Assembly (NCBI RefSeq): GCF_001742225.1
Contig: NZ_CP017075.1
Coordinates: 2,108,001 to 2,172,000 of the forward strand
Length of the DNA stretch: 64,000 bases
Source: Novosphingobium resinovorum
GTDB taxonomy: Bacteria > Pseudomonadota > Alphaproteobacteria > Sphingomonadales > Sphingomonadaceae
Reading direction: 5' to 3'
Below, piece by piece: positions 28,119 through 36,406 of this stretch; the stretch's first letter is position 1, and every line of letters starts with the position of its first letter. A program made the position numbers and the translations under genes. The notes beneath the pieces were generated by a model. The model was not told where the DNA came from. It made no database searches and was given only the letters and a program-made list of their open reading frames with translations.

Positions 28119-28165
28119 TGATAAACCCCTTGGGCTTCTATCCTGGGACGCCCCTATTGGGCTTC

Positions 28166-28194
28166 AATGACACTTCCATGACAAAAAGATGACA
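28166..28194 (-). promoter_or_regulatory. Pho box of the pst operon
   Basis: Read on the minus strand, three heptamers TGTCATC, TGTCATG and TGTCATT lie exactly 11 bases apart (plus-strand 28188-28194, 28177-28183, 28166-28172). This is a near-ideal PhoB binding array, 48-76 bases upstream of pstS. Confidence 0.9.
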
Positions 28195-28368
28195 TCGTTG
28201 CGCGGCCTGATAAAATTGCCCGTCCCAACGGTGCCCAGGCGGCCGTTTCCCCGCCATGCCCGGACGGGTTTTGCCCGACCTTGCAGATACATGCGCTTGA
28301 ACGGGGTCTACGAGTGAGCGCAACCGATGGCAAGCACGTCGATGAAAGCGCTTTGCCGCCTTCGAATC

Positions 28369-28386
28369 GCCCTGACGCATCAGGGC
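28369..28386. other. Short perfect hairpin in the pstS-porin intergenic region
   Basis: GCCCTGA and TCAGGGC flank a four-base loop. No T run follows on either strand, so it is not an intrinsic terminator. Besides this and the two Pho boxes, I see nothing else in 28119-28584. Confidence 0.4.
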
Positions 28387-28496
28387 GCGCATCGGTCGAA
28401 GACGCAAGCACCTGTCATTATTTTGCAACGTTCTCGCACCGAAACCTTCCGTAACGCCGCAAAAACGGCCCCATCCGCCGGCGGAATGCGAGAAGC

Positions 28497-28525
28497 TGTC
28501 TCGGAAATGTCATTTAACCGTCATT
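28497..28525 (+). promoter_or_regulatory. Pho box of the porin gene
   Basis: Three heptamers in 11-bp register: TGTCTCG (28497-28503), TGTCATT (28508-28514) and CGTCATT (28519-28525). They end about 60 bases before the porin ATG at 28585, in plus orientation. Confidence 0.85.
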
Positions 28526-28584
28526 TTGAGGACATACTGGCCACCTGCAAGACACCCGATTCCTTGCGAGAGAAACCGACGCCG

Positions 28585-30003
28585 ATGCGCACATTTGCTG
28601 CCGGAACCGCCATGGCCCTCGTCATGACAACCATGGCCGTGCCTGCCTTTGCACACCCCGCGAACGGGGAGGACGCCGAAGCGCTGCGTGCCGAGGTCCG
28701 GGCTCTTCGCGCTCGGCTCGAAGCCCTGGAACGCCGACTTGGTTCGACACCGGACGTGCAGACCGCAGCAACGGACCCCGCCACACGGCAGACCAACACC
28801 TCGGCGCCCATTCTCGCCGCCACGACCGATCCGATTGTGAAGTCCGACGACGAAACCGCAATCGCATGGAAGGGCAGTCCGCAATTCACGCAAGGCGGCA
28901 AGGCCTTCAAGGTCAAGGGCCGCATCCAGGCCGATGCCGGATTCGTTTCCGTCCCCGGGGGACTCGACGACCGGGGACTGGGTTTCTCCAGCGAGATGCG
29001 CCGCCTGAGGCTTGGCGGCGAGGGATCGCTGGCCCGCAATCTCTCGTACAAACTGGAGTTCGAGCTTTCCGACAACGCGGTGGACCTCGTCGATACCTTC
29101 ATCACGTACAGGAACGGGCCGTGGCAGGTGCAGATTGGCAACCAGAATGCGTTCTGGTCGCTCGACGAACTGACCGGCGACACCTCGGGCAGCGTCATGG
29201 AGCGGGCTGCCTTCACCGACGCCTTCAACTTCGAGCGCCGCCTCGGCCTTGGCATGCAGTACGGCAAGGGTCCGTGGATCGCGCAGTTGGGCGTGTTCAC
29301 CGACGATCCGAGTTCGCTCGCCAATTCCAGCGACGGGGTCAACGGCGGGGACGAGAACAACAGCTATTCGGTCGATGGACGGCTGGTGTTCGCGCCCAGG
29401 CTGGGCGAGATCCAGCTGCATCTGGCAGGCTCGGCGCACTGGCGCCGGCTCGGGCGTCTCGCCGAGGCAAGCACCCGCTATCGGCAGCGTCCCTATGCCC
29501 ACGGCACCAACACCCGCCTGATCGGCACGCCCGCGATGAATGTCGAGGACGAGACGATGTACGGCGCGGAAATGGCGGCGATCTCCGGCCGCTGGTGGGG
29601 CGCGGCGGAATACTACCACCTCGCCGCCGACCGCGTGGGCCTGCCAACCGTGGGCTTCCAGGGGGCCTACGGCGAAGTCGGCTATTTCCTCACCGAGGGC
29701 GATTCGCGCGGGTACAAGGGCGGCATCTTCACGACCAACGCGCCTGCCCATCCGCTCGACAAGGACGGCCCCGGCTCGATCCAGGTGGCGCTGCGCTACG
29801 ACTGGCTGGACCTCAACGACCGCGACATTCGCGGCGGCACGCAGAACGGCTATATCGCCGCACTGGTGTGGTCGCCGATCCAGTACCTGCGCTTCAACGT
29901 CAATTACGCGCTGATGCGCTATAACGGAGCGGCGGCGCTGCCCTCGGGCGAGCGCAGCTACGATGCCAACGTGGTGGGCACGCGCTTCGAGCTTGATTTC
30001 TGA
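28585..30003 (+). CDS. OprP/OprO-type phosphate- or polyphosphate-selective porin
   Basis: A 472-residue outer-membrane porin of the phosphate-selective OprO/OprP family. It has a signal peptide (cleavage near PAFA-HP, residue 23) and a coiled-coil-like segment at about 30-52 (ALRAEVRALRARLEALERRLG). The barrel starts KAFKVKGRIQADAGFV and ends in the aromatic TRFELDF. The ATG at 28585 was chosen for the signal peptide; earlier in-frame starts would put coding sequence through the Pho box. It is inserted in opposite orientation between pstS and phoR, so it shares the Pho control region with pstS. Its substrate would be phosphate or short polyphosphate; this is inferred from the family. Confidence 0.9.
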   Translation: MRTFAAGTAMALVMTTMAVPAFAHPANGEDAEALRAEVRALRARLEALERRLGSTPDVQTAATDPATRQTNTSAPILAATTDPIVKSDDETAIAWKGSPQFTQGGKAFKVKGRIQADAGFVSVPGGLDDRGLGFSSEMRRLRLGGEGSLARNLSYKLEFELSDNAVDLVDTFITYRNGPWQVQIGNQNAFWSLDELTGDTSGSVMERAAFTDAFNFERRLGLGMQYGKGPWIAQLGVFTDDPSSLANSSDGVNGGDENNSYSVDGRLVFAPRLGEIQLHLAGSAHWRRLGRLAEASTRYRQRPYAHGTNTRLIGTPAMNVEDETMYGAEMAAISGRWWGAAEYYHLAADRVGLPTVGFQGAYGEVGYFLTEGDSRGYKGGIFTTNAPAHPLDKDGPGSIQVALRYDWLDLNDRDIRGGTQNGYIAALVWSPIQYLRFNVNYALMRYNGAAALPSGERSYDANVVGTRFELDF

Positions 30004-30026
30004 GACTGGGTGACGCTGTGCGCCGA

Positions 30027-30108
30027 GGGGGCTTCGACAAGCTCAGCCTGAGCGGAATTGGGAAGTTTACCCTGCCTCCGCTCATCCTGAGCTTGTCGAA
30101 GCTCCCTC
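30027..30108. repeat. REP-like palindrome pair between porin and phoR
   Basis: GGGGCTTCGACAAGCTCAGCC and its inverted partner (CATCCTGAGCTTGTCGAAGC) flank a short spacer in the gap between two convergent gene ends. It belongs to the family also found at 8682 and 22495. Confidence 0.8.
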
Positions 30109-30117
30109 GGCCGTATC

Positions 30118-31104
30118 TTACTCTCCCTTGAGCGGCAGCATCAGCGAGGCGGTGGTGCCGATGCCCTGCCGGCTCTCGATGTCGAAGCGGCCGCGGTGGC
30201 GCTCGACGATATGCTTGACGATCGACAGGCCCAGCCCGGTTCCGCCCACCGCGCGGCTGCGACTGGTATCGGCGCGGTAGAAGCGCTCGGTCACGCGCGG
30301 CAGGTGTTCGGGGCCGATGCCCTCGCCCTCGTCGCGCACGGTGACGAGCACCCAGCCGGTGCTGGCGGCCTCCACGGACACTTCCACGGGGCCTTCGGGC
30401 TTCGCATACTTGCGCGCATTGTCGATGAGATTGCGCAGGACCTGCGAAAGCTGGCCGCGATCGCCCGCGATGACCGCTTCGGATTGGTTGGCCCGGACAT
30501 GGACTTCCATCGTGCCCTTGAATTCGCCCGCCACTTCATGCGCCAGTGCGACGACATCGACGGTGTCAGAAGGCGCCTCGTGCTTCACCGCCTCGATCCG
30601 CGAAAGCGACATGAGGTCCGAAATCAGCGCCTGCATCCGCTGCGCCTCGTGGCGGATGGTGCCGAGGAACCGGTTGCGCAGCCCCTCGTCGCCGCCCGCC
30701 TTGGGGTTCATCAGCGTCTCGCAATAACCGATGACGTTGGCGAGCGGGGTACGCAGTTCGTGGCTGGCATTGGCGACGAAATCGGCGTGGGACTTGGCCA
30801 CGCTGACCCGCTCCGACAAGTCATAGAGACTGACCAGCCGCTCGTAGAGGCCGACGACCTTGCAGTCGACTTCCCACACCGACCCGCCGGTGGACAGCCC
30901 CTTGACCCGCGCCGAACCGCCCTCGTCGCTGAGAATCGCGGCGACCGCGCGCGGCTCGCGAATGGCGATGCGCACGTCCTGCCCGACGATATGGGCGCCC
31001 AGCAGTGCCTTCGCCGCGCTGTTGGCGAAGCGCACCTGCCCCCGCACGATCATCATCGCGGGGGTCTGGAGATGTTCGAGGAGGTGGACGCCCTCGATGC
31101 TCAT
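30118..31104 (-). CDS. phoR: Phosphate regulon sensor kinase PhoR, without membrane anchor
   Basis: A 328-residue histidine kinase. A PAS-like domain (about 5-95) is followed by the dimerisation/phosphoacceptor motif FVANASHELRTPL with His115, then the ATPase domain with N box LRNLIDNARKYAKP, G1 VRDEGEGIG and G2 GGTGLGLSIVKH. The start was put at the ATG at 31104 because AGGAG lies ten bases upstream; a longer frame begins at 31233 but its extra residues look non-coding. No transmembrane helix is visible from either start, unlike E. coli PhoR. It is convergent with the porin. Confidence 0.92.
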   Translation of the reverse strand: MSIEGVHLLEHLQTPAMMIVRGQVRFANSAAKALLGAHIVGQDVRIAIREPRAVAAILSDEGGSARVKGLSTGGSVWEVDCKVVGLYERLVSLYDLSERVSVAKSHADFVANASHELRTPLANVIGYCETLMNPKAGGDEGLRNRFLGTIRHEAQRMQALISDLMSLSRIEAVKHEAPSDTVDVVALAHEVAGEFKGTMEVHVRANQSEAVIAGDRGQLSQVLRNLIDNARKYAKPEGPVEVSVEAASTGWVLVTVRDEGEGIGPEHLPRVTERFYRADTSRSRAVGGTGLGLSIVKHIVERHRGRFDIESRQGIGTTASLMLPLKGE

Positions 31105-31213
31105 GCCTGTAATGCTCCTGAGGTCGCGGTGGGTGTGCGCCGAAGATTCAAATCCGCGCGTGACATGGTTCCAAGACACTATTGTTGCAACATTCGTATT
31201 CACCAACGCCGGA

Positions 31214-31231
31214 AATGACATTTCCGTGTCC
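31214..31231 (-). promoter_or_regulatory. Weak candidate Pho box upstream of phoR
   Basis: One exact heptamer TGTCATT (minus strand, 31214-31220) with a poor partner GGACACG 11 bases away. It lies 110 bases upstream of phoR. The rest of the 313-base region 31105-31417 between phoR and zwf shows no other recognisable element and must hold both divergent promoters. Confidence 0.3.
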
Positions 31232-31417
31232 ATTCGCCCCTCGGCGAGTTTGGAAAACGTGCTTGCATGCCTTCAGCGCCCTAGCGCTCGGCGGCGGCCT
31301 TTGTTATGGCGCAACCGCATGGCGGTCCGCCCACAAGTGGACATGACGCCGTGCAGCCTTGAGAACAATCATCAACGGCTGCGAGGAGGAGCGCGGTCGT
31401 CCGGTGGAAAGGGTACC

Positions 31418-32860
31418 GTGACGCAATTCACTTCCGATCGCCTGCTCCTCTTCGGCGCCACGGGCGATCTTTCACGCAGGATGCTCCTCCCCTCGCTTTG
31501 CGCGCTCGACGCGGAAGGCCTGCTGGGTCCTGACATCGAAATCATCGGCACGGCCCGGTCGGACATGGACGACCAGGGCTTCCGCAACTTCGCGCGCGAA
31601 TCGCTGGAGCAGTTCCTGCCCGCCGGTCGCCGAGGCAGCCTGGCGCAGTTCCTCAACCGACTGAGCTACCAGCCGCTCGACGCCAATGACATCGACAGCT
31701 TTCACGCGCTGGCCGAGAAGGTGGGCACCCCGAAGCAGGGCCTTTCGATCTTCCTGTCCACTGCGCCCAGCCTGTTCGAACCGACCATCCACGGTCTGGA
31801 GAAGAGCGGCCTTGCCAGCGGCAACGTGCGCATCGGGCTCGAAAAGCCGCTCGGGGTGGACCTCGCATCGAGCAAGGTCATCAATGACGCGGTGGCCAGC
31901 GCCTTCCCCGAGGACCGGATCTTCCGGATCGACCACTATCTCGGCAAGGAGACGGTGCAGAACATCCTGGCGCTGCGCTTCGCCAACCTGATGTTCGAGC
32001 CGCTGTGGAACGCCGCGCACATCGACCACGTGCAGATCACCGTGGCCGAGACCGTGGGCCTCGAATCGCGCGTCGCCTATTACGACGACAGCGGCGCCCT
32101 GCGCGACATGGTGCAGAACCACATGCTCCAGTTGCTCGCGCTCGTGGCGATGGAGCCGCCGGTTTCGTACAATGCCACCTCGATCCGCAACGAGAAGGTC
32201 AAGGTCCTTCACTCGCTGCGCAAGGTGAAGCCCGAGGAAACCGTCACCGGCCAGTACCGCGCAGGCGCGATCACCGGCAAGGCCGTGCCCGGCTATGATG
32301 AAGAACTCGGCAAGGATTCGAACACCGAAACCTTCGTCGCGATCAAGGGCTTCATCGACAACTGGCGCTGGCAGGGCGTGCCCTTCTACATGCGCACCGG
32401 CAAGCGCCTGCCCAAGCGCACGACCGAGATCGTCGTGCAGTTCCGCGACGTGCCGCACTCGATCTTCCACGGTCGCGGCGCGAAGACGGTGCCCAACCGC
32501 CTCGTCATCGGCATCCAGCCGGAAGAGAACATCACCCTCTCGCTCATGGCCAAGGTGCCCGGGCTGGACCGCGACGGCTACGGCCTGCGCTCGGTGCCGC
32601 TGGCGATCACCCGCCCCGACGCCTTCGCCGACCACCAGCGCCGCATCGCCTACGAACGCCTGCTGCTCGACCTCATCGAAGGCGACCAGACCCTGTTCGT
32701 GCGCCGCGACGAAGTGGAAGCCCAATGGGAATGGATCGACGCGATCCGCTCCGGCTGGGAGGAACAGGCGCAGGAGCCCAAGACTTACACTGCCGGAAGC
32801 TGGGGGCCGTCCGCCGCGATCGCCCTCGCCGAACGTGACGGAGTAACCTGGCACGAGTGA
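31418..32860 (+). CDS. zwf: Glucose-6-phosphate dehydrogenase
   Basis: A 480-residue enzyme that oxidises glucose-6-phosphate to 6-phosphogluconolactone with NAD(P)+. The Rossmann fingerprint is LFGATGDLSRRML near residue 11. The active-site motif RIDHYLGKE lies near 171-179, and the binding Lys is in IGLEKPLG. The GTG at 31418 was chosen because GGAAAGGG lies just upstream and the N-terminus (TQFTSDRLLLFG) is typical. It feeds the downstream edd-glk-eda genes. No 6-phosphogluconolactonase gene lies between zwf and edd. Confidence 0.96.
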   Translation: MTQFTSDRLLLFGATGDLSRRMLLPSLCALDAEGLLGPDIEIIGTARSDMDDQGFRNFARESLEQFLPAGRRGSLAQFLNRLSYQPLDANDIDSFHALAEKVGTPKQGLSIFLSTAPSLFEPTIHGLEKSGLASGNVRIGLEKPLGVDLASSKVINDAVASAFPEDRIFRIDHYLGKETVQNILALRFANLMFEPLWNAAHIDHVQITVAETVGLESRVAYYDDSGALRDMVQNHMLQLLALVAMEPPVSYNATSIRNEKVKVLHSLRKVKPEETVTGQYRAGAITGKAVPGYDEELGKDSNTETFVAIKGFIDNWRWQGVPFYMRTGKRLPKRTTEIVVQFRDVPHSIFHGRGAKTVPNRLVIGIQPEENITLSLMAKVPGLDRDGYGLRSVPLAITRPDAFADHQRRIAYERLLLDLIEGDQTLFVRRDEVEAQWEWIDAIRSGWEEQAQEPKTYTAGSWGPSAAIALAERDGVTWHE

Positions 32861-32917
32861 CCTCGTGCCAGCACCGAAGTTTGCTTGAGCAGGCCCATAC
32901 GGGCCGGAATATAGCGA

Positions 32918-32933
32918 TTGACACCGGTTACCG
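32918..32933 (+). promoter_or_regulatory. Candidate promoter/operator before edd
   Basis: A consensus -35 hexamer TTGACA begins at 32918, within an imperfect palindrome TGACACC-GGTTACC at 32919-32932 that resembles LacI-family half-sites. No clear -10 was found. It indicates that edd-glk-eda-ppc has its own start in the 131-base gap after zwf. Confidence 0.3.
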
Positions 32934-32991
32934 TCCCGCGCACATGCGGGGCGGGAAGAAGCCGGATGTCGCGAAAGACCAGGAGTAGACC

Positions 32992-34806
32992 ATGACCAAC
33001 CTCCACCCGGTGGTCGCGCGCGTCACCGATCGTATCATCGAACGGTCGAAGGACAGCCGCGCGCGCTATCTCGACATGATCGCCCGCGAGACGGACCGCC
33101 ATTCCGACCGCAGCTTCCTCTCGTGCTCCAACCTCGCGCACGGCTTCGCCGCCTCGGGCGAGGACAAGGCGACGATCGCCGGGAACAAGGCGGTCAACCT
33201 CGGCATCGTCACCGCCTACAACGACATGCTCTCGGCGCATCAGCCTTATGGCCGCTACCCCGAGCAGATGAAGCTGTTCGCGCGTGAAGTGGGCGCCACG
33301 GCCCAGGTCGCGGGCGGCGTGCCCGCCATGTGCGACGGCGTAACGCAGGGCTTCGACGGCATGGAGCTGTCGCTGTTCAGCCGCGACGTCATCGCGCTGT
33401 CCACCGGCGTCGCCCTGTCCCACGCGATGTTCGACGGCATGGCGCTGCTGGGCATCTGCGACAAGATCGTCCCCGGCCTCGTCATCGGCGCGCTGCGCTT
33501 CGGCCACCTGCCCGCGATCTTCGTGCCGTCCGGCCCGATGCCCACCGGCATCTCCAACAAGGAGAAGCAGAAGGTCCGCCAGCTCTACGCCGAAGGCAAG
33601 GTCGGCCGCGAGGAACTGCTCGCCAGCGAAAGCGCCAGCTATCACTCGCCGGGCACCTGCACCTTCTACGGCACCGCCAACTCCAACCAGATGATGATGG
33701 AGATGATGGGCCTGCACATGCCGAACGCCGCGTTCGTGCCGCCGAACACCCCGCTGCGCACCGCGCTGACCCGCTCGGCCACGCACCGTCTGGCGGCGAT
33801 GACCCGCAAGGGCGAGGACTATCGCCCGATGGCCAAGGTCGTCGACGAGAAGGCGATCGTCAACGCCATCGCCGGTCTGCTCGCCACCGGCGGCTCGACC
33901 AATCACGCGATCCACCTGCCCGCCATGGCGCGCGCGGGCGGCATCCTGATCGACTGGCAGGACTTCGACGAGCTTTCGGGCGTGGTCCCGCTCATCACCC
34001 GCGCCTATCCCAACGGTTCGGGCGACGTGAACCACTTCCACGCGGCGGGCGGCATGGCCTGGGTGATCCGCGAGCTGCTCGACAGCGGCCTCGCCCACCG
34101 GGACATCCTGACCGTGGCCGAAGGCGGCATGAGCGCTTACGCGGACGAGCCGGTGATGGTCGATGGCGAACTCGGCTGGACCCCCGCCCCGGCGGTCAGC
34201 GGCGACGACACGATGCTGCGCCCGGTCTCCAACCCGTTCCTGCCCGATGGCGGCATGCGTCTGGTGGACGGCAACCTGGGCCGCGGCACCTTCAAGACCA
34301 GCGCGGTCGATGCCGAACGCTGGACGATCGAGGCCCCGTGCCGCGTGTTCGACGATCAGGAAGGCGTGGCGAAGGCGTTCAAGGCCGGTGAGCTGGACAA
34401 GGACGTGATCGTCGTCGTCCGCTTCCAGGGCCCGCGCGCCAACGGCATGCCCGAGCTGCACAAGCTGACCCCGCCGCTGGGCGTCCTGCAGGATCGCGGC
34501 CACAAGGTCGCGCTCGTGACGGACGGGCGCATGTCGGGCGCTTCGGGCAAGGTGCCCGCCGCCATCCACGTCACCCCGGAAGCCTTCGCAGGCGGCCCGC
34601 TGGCGTACCTGCGCGATGGCGATATCGTGCGTCTCTCGGCAGAGGACGGCACGATCTCCACCACCGCCGACCTTTCGGGCCGCGAACCCGCGCCGACCCC
34701 GCCGCCCGCGATGGGCACCGGCCGCGAACTCTTCGCGATGTTCCGCATCAACGCGTCGAGCGCCGAACACGGCGGTTCGTCGATGCTGGAGGTTGCCGGG
34801 CTGTGA
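32992..34806 (+). CDS. edd: Phosphogluconate dehydratase
   Basis: A 604-residue ILVD/EDD-family iron-sulfur dehydratase making 2-keto-3-deoxy-6-phosphogluconate. Cluster-linked cysteines are in [10 protein letters not shown] (near residue 114) and [15 protein letters not shown] (near residue 223). The start has AGGAG seven bases upstream. The stop overlaps the glk GTG by four bases, so edd and glk are translationally coupled. Key enzyme of the Entner-Doudoroff pathway. Confidence 0.97.
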   Translation: MTNLHPVVARVTDRIIERSKDSRARYLDMIARETDRHSDRSFLSCSNLAHGFAASGEDKATIAGNKAVNLGIVTAYNDMLSAHQPYGRYPEQMKLFAREVGATAQVAGGVPAMCDGVTQGFDGMELSLFSRDVIALSTGVALSHAMFDGMALLGICDKIVPGLVIGALRFGHLPAIFVPSGPMPTGISNKEKQKVRQLYAEGKVGREELLASESASYHSPGTCTFYGTANSNQMMMEMMGLHMPNAAFVPPNTPLRTALTRSATHRLAAMTRKGEDYRPMAKVVDEKAIVNAIAGLLATGGSTNHAIHLPAMARAGGILIDWQDFDELSGVVPLITRAYPNGSGDVNHFHAAGGMAWVIRELLDSGLAHRDILTVAEGGMSAYADEPVMVDGELGWTPAPAVSGDDTMLRPVSNPFLPDGGMRLVDGNLGRGTFKTSAVDAERWTIEAPCRVFDDQEGVAKAFKAGELDKDVIVVVRFQGPRANGMPELHKLTPPLGVLQDRGHKVALVTDGRMSGASGKVPAAIHVTPEAFAGGPLAYLRDGDIVRLSAEDGTISTTADLSGREPAPTPPPAMGTGRELFAMFRINASSAEHGGSSMLEVAGL

Positions 34807-35780
34807 CGACGGAAATCGTAGCCGTCGACATCGGCGGCACTCACGCCCGCTTCGCCATCGCCACTATCGGCGATGACGGCCGGATCACGCTTGGCGAACC
34901 CGCCACCCTGCACACCAAGGACCACGGCAGCTTCCAGCTGGCGTGGGAGGCGTTCCGCGCCATGAACGGCGGCACCCTGCCCGATGCCGTCGCCATGTCG
35001 GTGGCGGGCCCGGTCGGCAACGAGGTCATCAAGTTCACCAACAATCCCTGGATCCTGCGCCCCGCGAAGATCCAGGAGATGCTTGGCCCCACGCGCCAGA
35101 CCATCATCAACGACTTCGCGGCCGTCGCCCACGCCGTCGCCTGCGCGGACGAGAGCGACTTCCTCTATCTGACCGGCCCGGACGAGGCACTGCCCGCATC
35201 GGGCACGCTCAGCATCCTCGGCCCCGGCACCGGCCTTGGCGTGGCGCACCTCTACCGCGATGGGAAGGGCAGCTACCACGTCCAGGCGACCGAAGGCGGC
35301 CACACCGACTACGCCCCGCTCGACCAGATCGAGGACGCCATCCTCGCCCGCCTGCGCAAGCGCCACACCCGCGTCTCGGTGGAGCGCGTCGTCTCCGGCC
35401 CGGCCATCGTCGATATCTACGCGACGCTGGCCGCGATGGAGCACAAGGCGATCCACGAACTGACCGACGTGCAGATCTGGACCGCCGCCGCGGAAGGCAC
35501 GGACAGCCTTGCCGTCGCCGCCGTGGACCGTTTCTGCCTCGCGCTCGGCGCGGCGGCGGGCGACTGCGCGCTGGCGCAGGGCGCCAGCGGCGTCGTCATC
35601 GCCGGTGGCCTTGGCTACCGCATCCGCGAGACCATCAAGACCTCGGGCTTTGCCGAGCGGTTCCGCGCCAAAGGCCGCTTCGCCGGCCTGATGGCCACCC
35701 TGCCCGTCAAGCTCATCACTCATCCGCAGCCCGGCCTGTTCGGCGCAGCGGCCGCCTTCGCAAGGGAGCACCTCCAGTAA
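34803..35780 (+). CDS. glk: Glucokinase
   Basis: A 325-residue Glk-family hexokinase, phosphorylating glucose with ATP. The phosphate-1 motif is [15 protein letters not shown] near residue 6. [13 protein letters not shown] (near 140) and EGGHTDYAP (near 163) are characteristic. The GTG at 34803 overlaps the edd stop, and the TAA shares its last base with the eda ATG. Its place in the ED operon fits uptake of free glucose followed by internal phosphorylation. Confidence 0.96.
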   Translation: MTTEIVAVDIGGTHARFAIATIGDDGRITLGEPATLHTKDHGSFQLAWEAFRAMNGGTLPDAVAMSVAGPVGNEVIKFTNNPWILRPAKIQEMLGPTRQTIINDFAAVAHAVACADESDFLYLTGPDEALPASGTLSILGPGTGLGVAHLYRDGKGSYHVQATEGGHTDYAPLDQIEDAILARLRKRHTRVSVERVVSGPAIVDIYATLAAMEHKAIHELTDVQIWTAAAEGTDSLAVAAVDRFCLALGAAAGDCALAQGASGVVIAGGLGYRIRETIKTSGFAERFRAKGRFAGLMATLPVKLITHPQPGLFGAAAAFAREHLQ

Positions 35781-36406
35781 TGACTACCGTATCCGAAGCC
35801 GTCGAAAAGGTCATGCGCCTCGCCCCGGTGATCCCGGTTTTGGTCATCGAGGACATCGAGCACGCCCTGCCGATCGCCGAGGCGCTCGTCGCCGGTGGCC
35901 TGCCCGCGCTGGAGGTGACGCTGCGCACCGAATGCGCGATCGAGGCGATCAAGATCATGAAGCAGGTCCCCGGCGCCGTCGTCGGCGCGGGTACGGTGCT
36001 GACGCCTGACGACCTCAAGCGTTCGATCGACGCGGGCGCCGAATTCATCGTCTCGCCCGGCCTGACGCCGAATCTGGCCGAAGCCGCCTACAAGTCGAAG
36101 ATCCCCTTCCTTCCCGGCACCGCCAACGCCAGCGACGTGATGTTCGCGCTGGAATGCGGGTTCGATCGCCTGAAGTTCTTCCCGGCGATGGCAGCTGGCG
36201 GCCCGCCCGCGCTGAAGGCGATCTCCGCCCCGCTGATGGCCGCGAAGTTCTGCCCGACCGGCGGCGTCACTCCGCAGAACGCGCCCGAATGGCTGGCGCT
36301 GGACGCGGTGATCTGCGTCGGTGGCAGCTGGATGGTCCCCAAGGGCAAGCCGGACGTCGCCAAGATCGAGGCCGAAGCACGCCTCGCAGCGGGCCTCGCC
36401 CGCTGA
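35780..36406 (+). CDS. eda: KDPG aldolase (Entner-Doudoroff)
   Basis: A 208-residue class I aldolase, cleaving KDPG to pyruvate and glyceraldehyde-3-phosphate. [15 protein letters not shown] opens the barrel, [14 protein letters not shown] carries the catalytic Glu region, and the Schiff-base Lys is in FDRLKFFPA (near residue 133). [15 protein letters not shown] is the phosphate site. The ATG at 35780 overlaps the glk stop and the TGA overlaps the next ATG, placing it centrally in one coupled operon. Confidence 0.97.
   Translation: MTTVSEAVEKVMRLAPVIPVLVIEDIEHALPIAEALVAGGLPALEVTLRTECAIEAIKIMKQVPGAVVGAGTVLTPDDLKRSIDAGAEFIVSPGLTPNLAEAAYKSKIPFLPGTANASDVMFALECGFDRLKFFPAMAAGGPPALKAISAPLMAAKFCPTGGVTPQNAPEWLALDAVICVGGSWMVPKGKPDVAKIEAEARLAAGLAR

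Noticed and set aside
28369..28386. Terminator or small RNA in the pstS-porin gap
   Set aside because: The hairpin lacks a T run on either strand and no promoter-terminator unit could be recognised.
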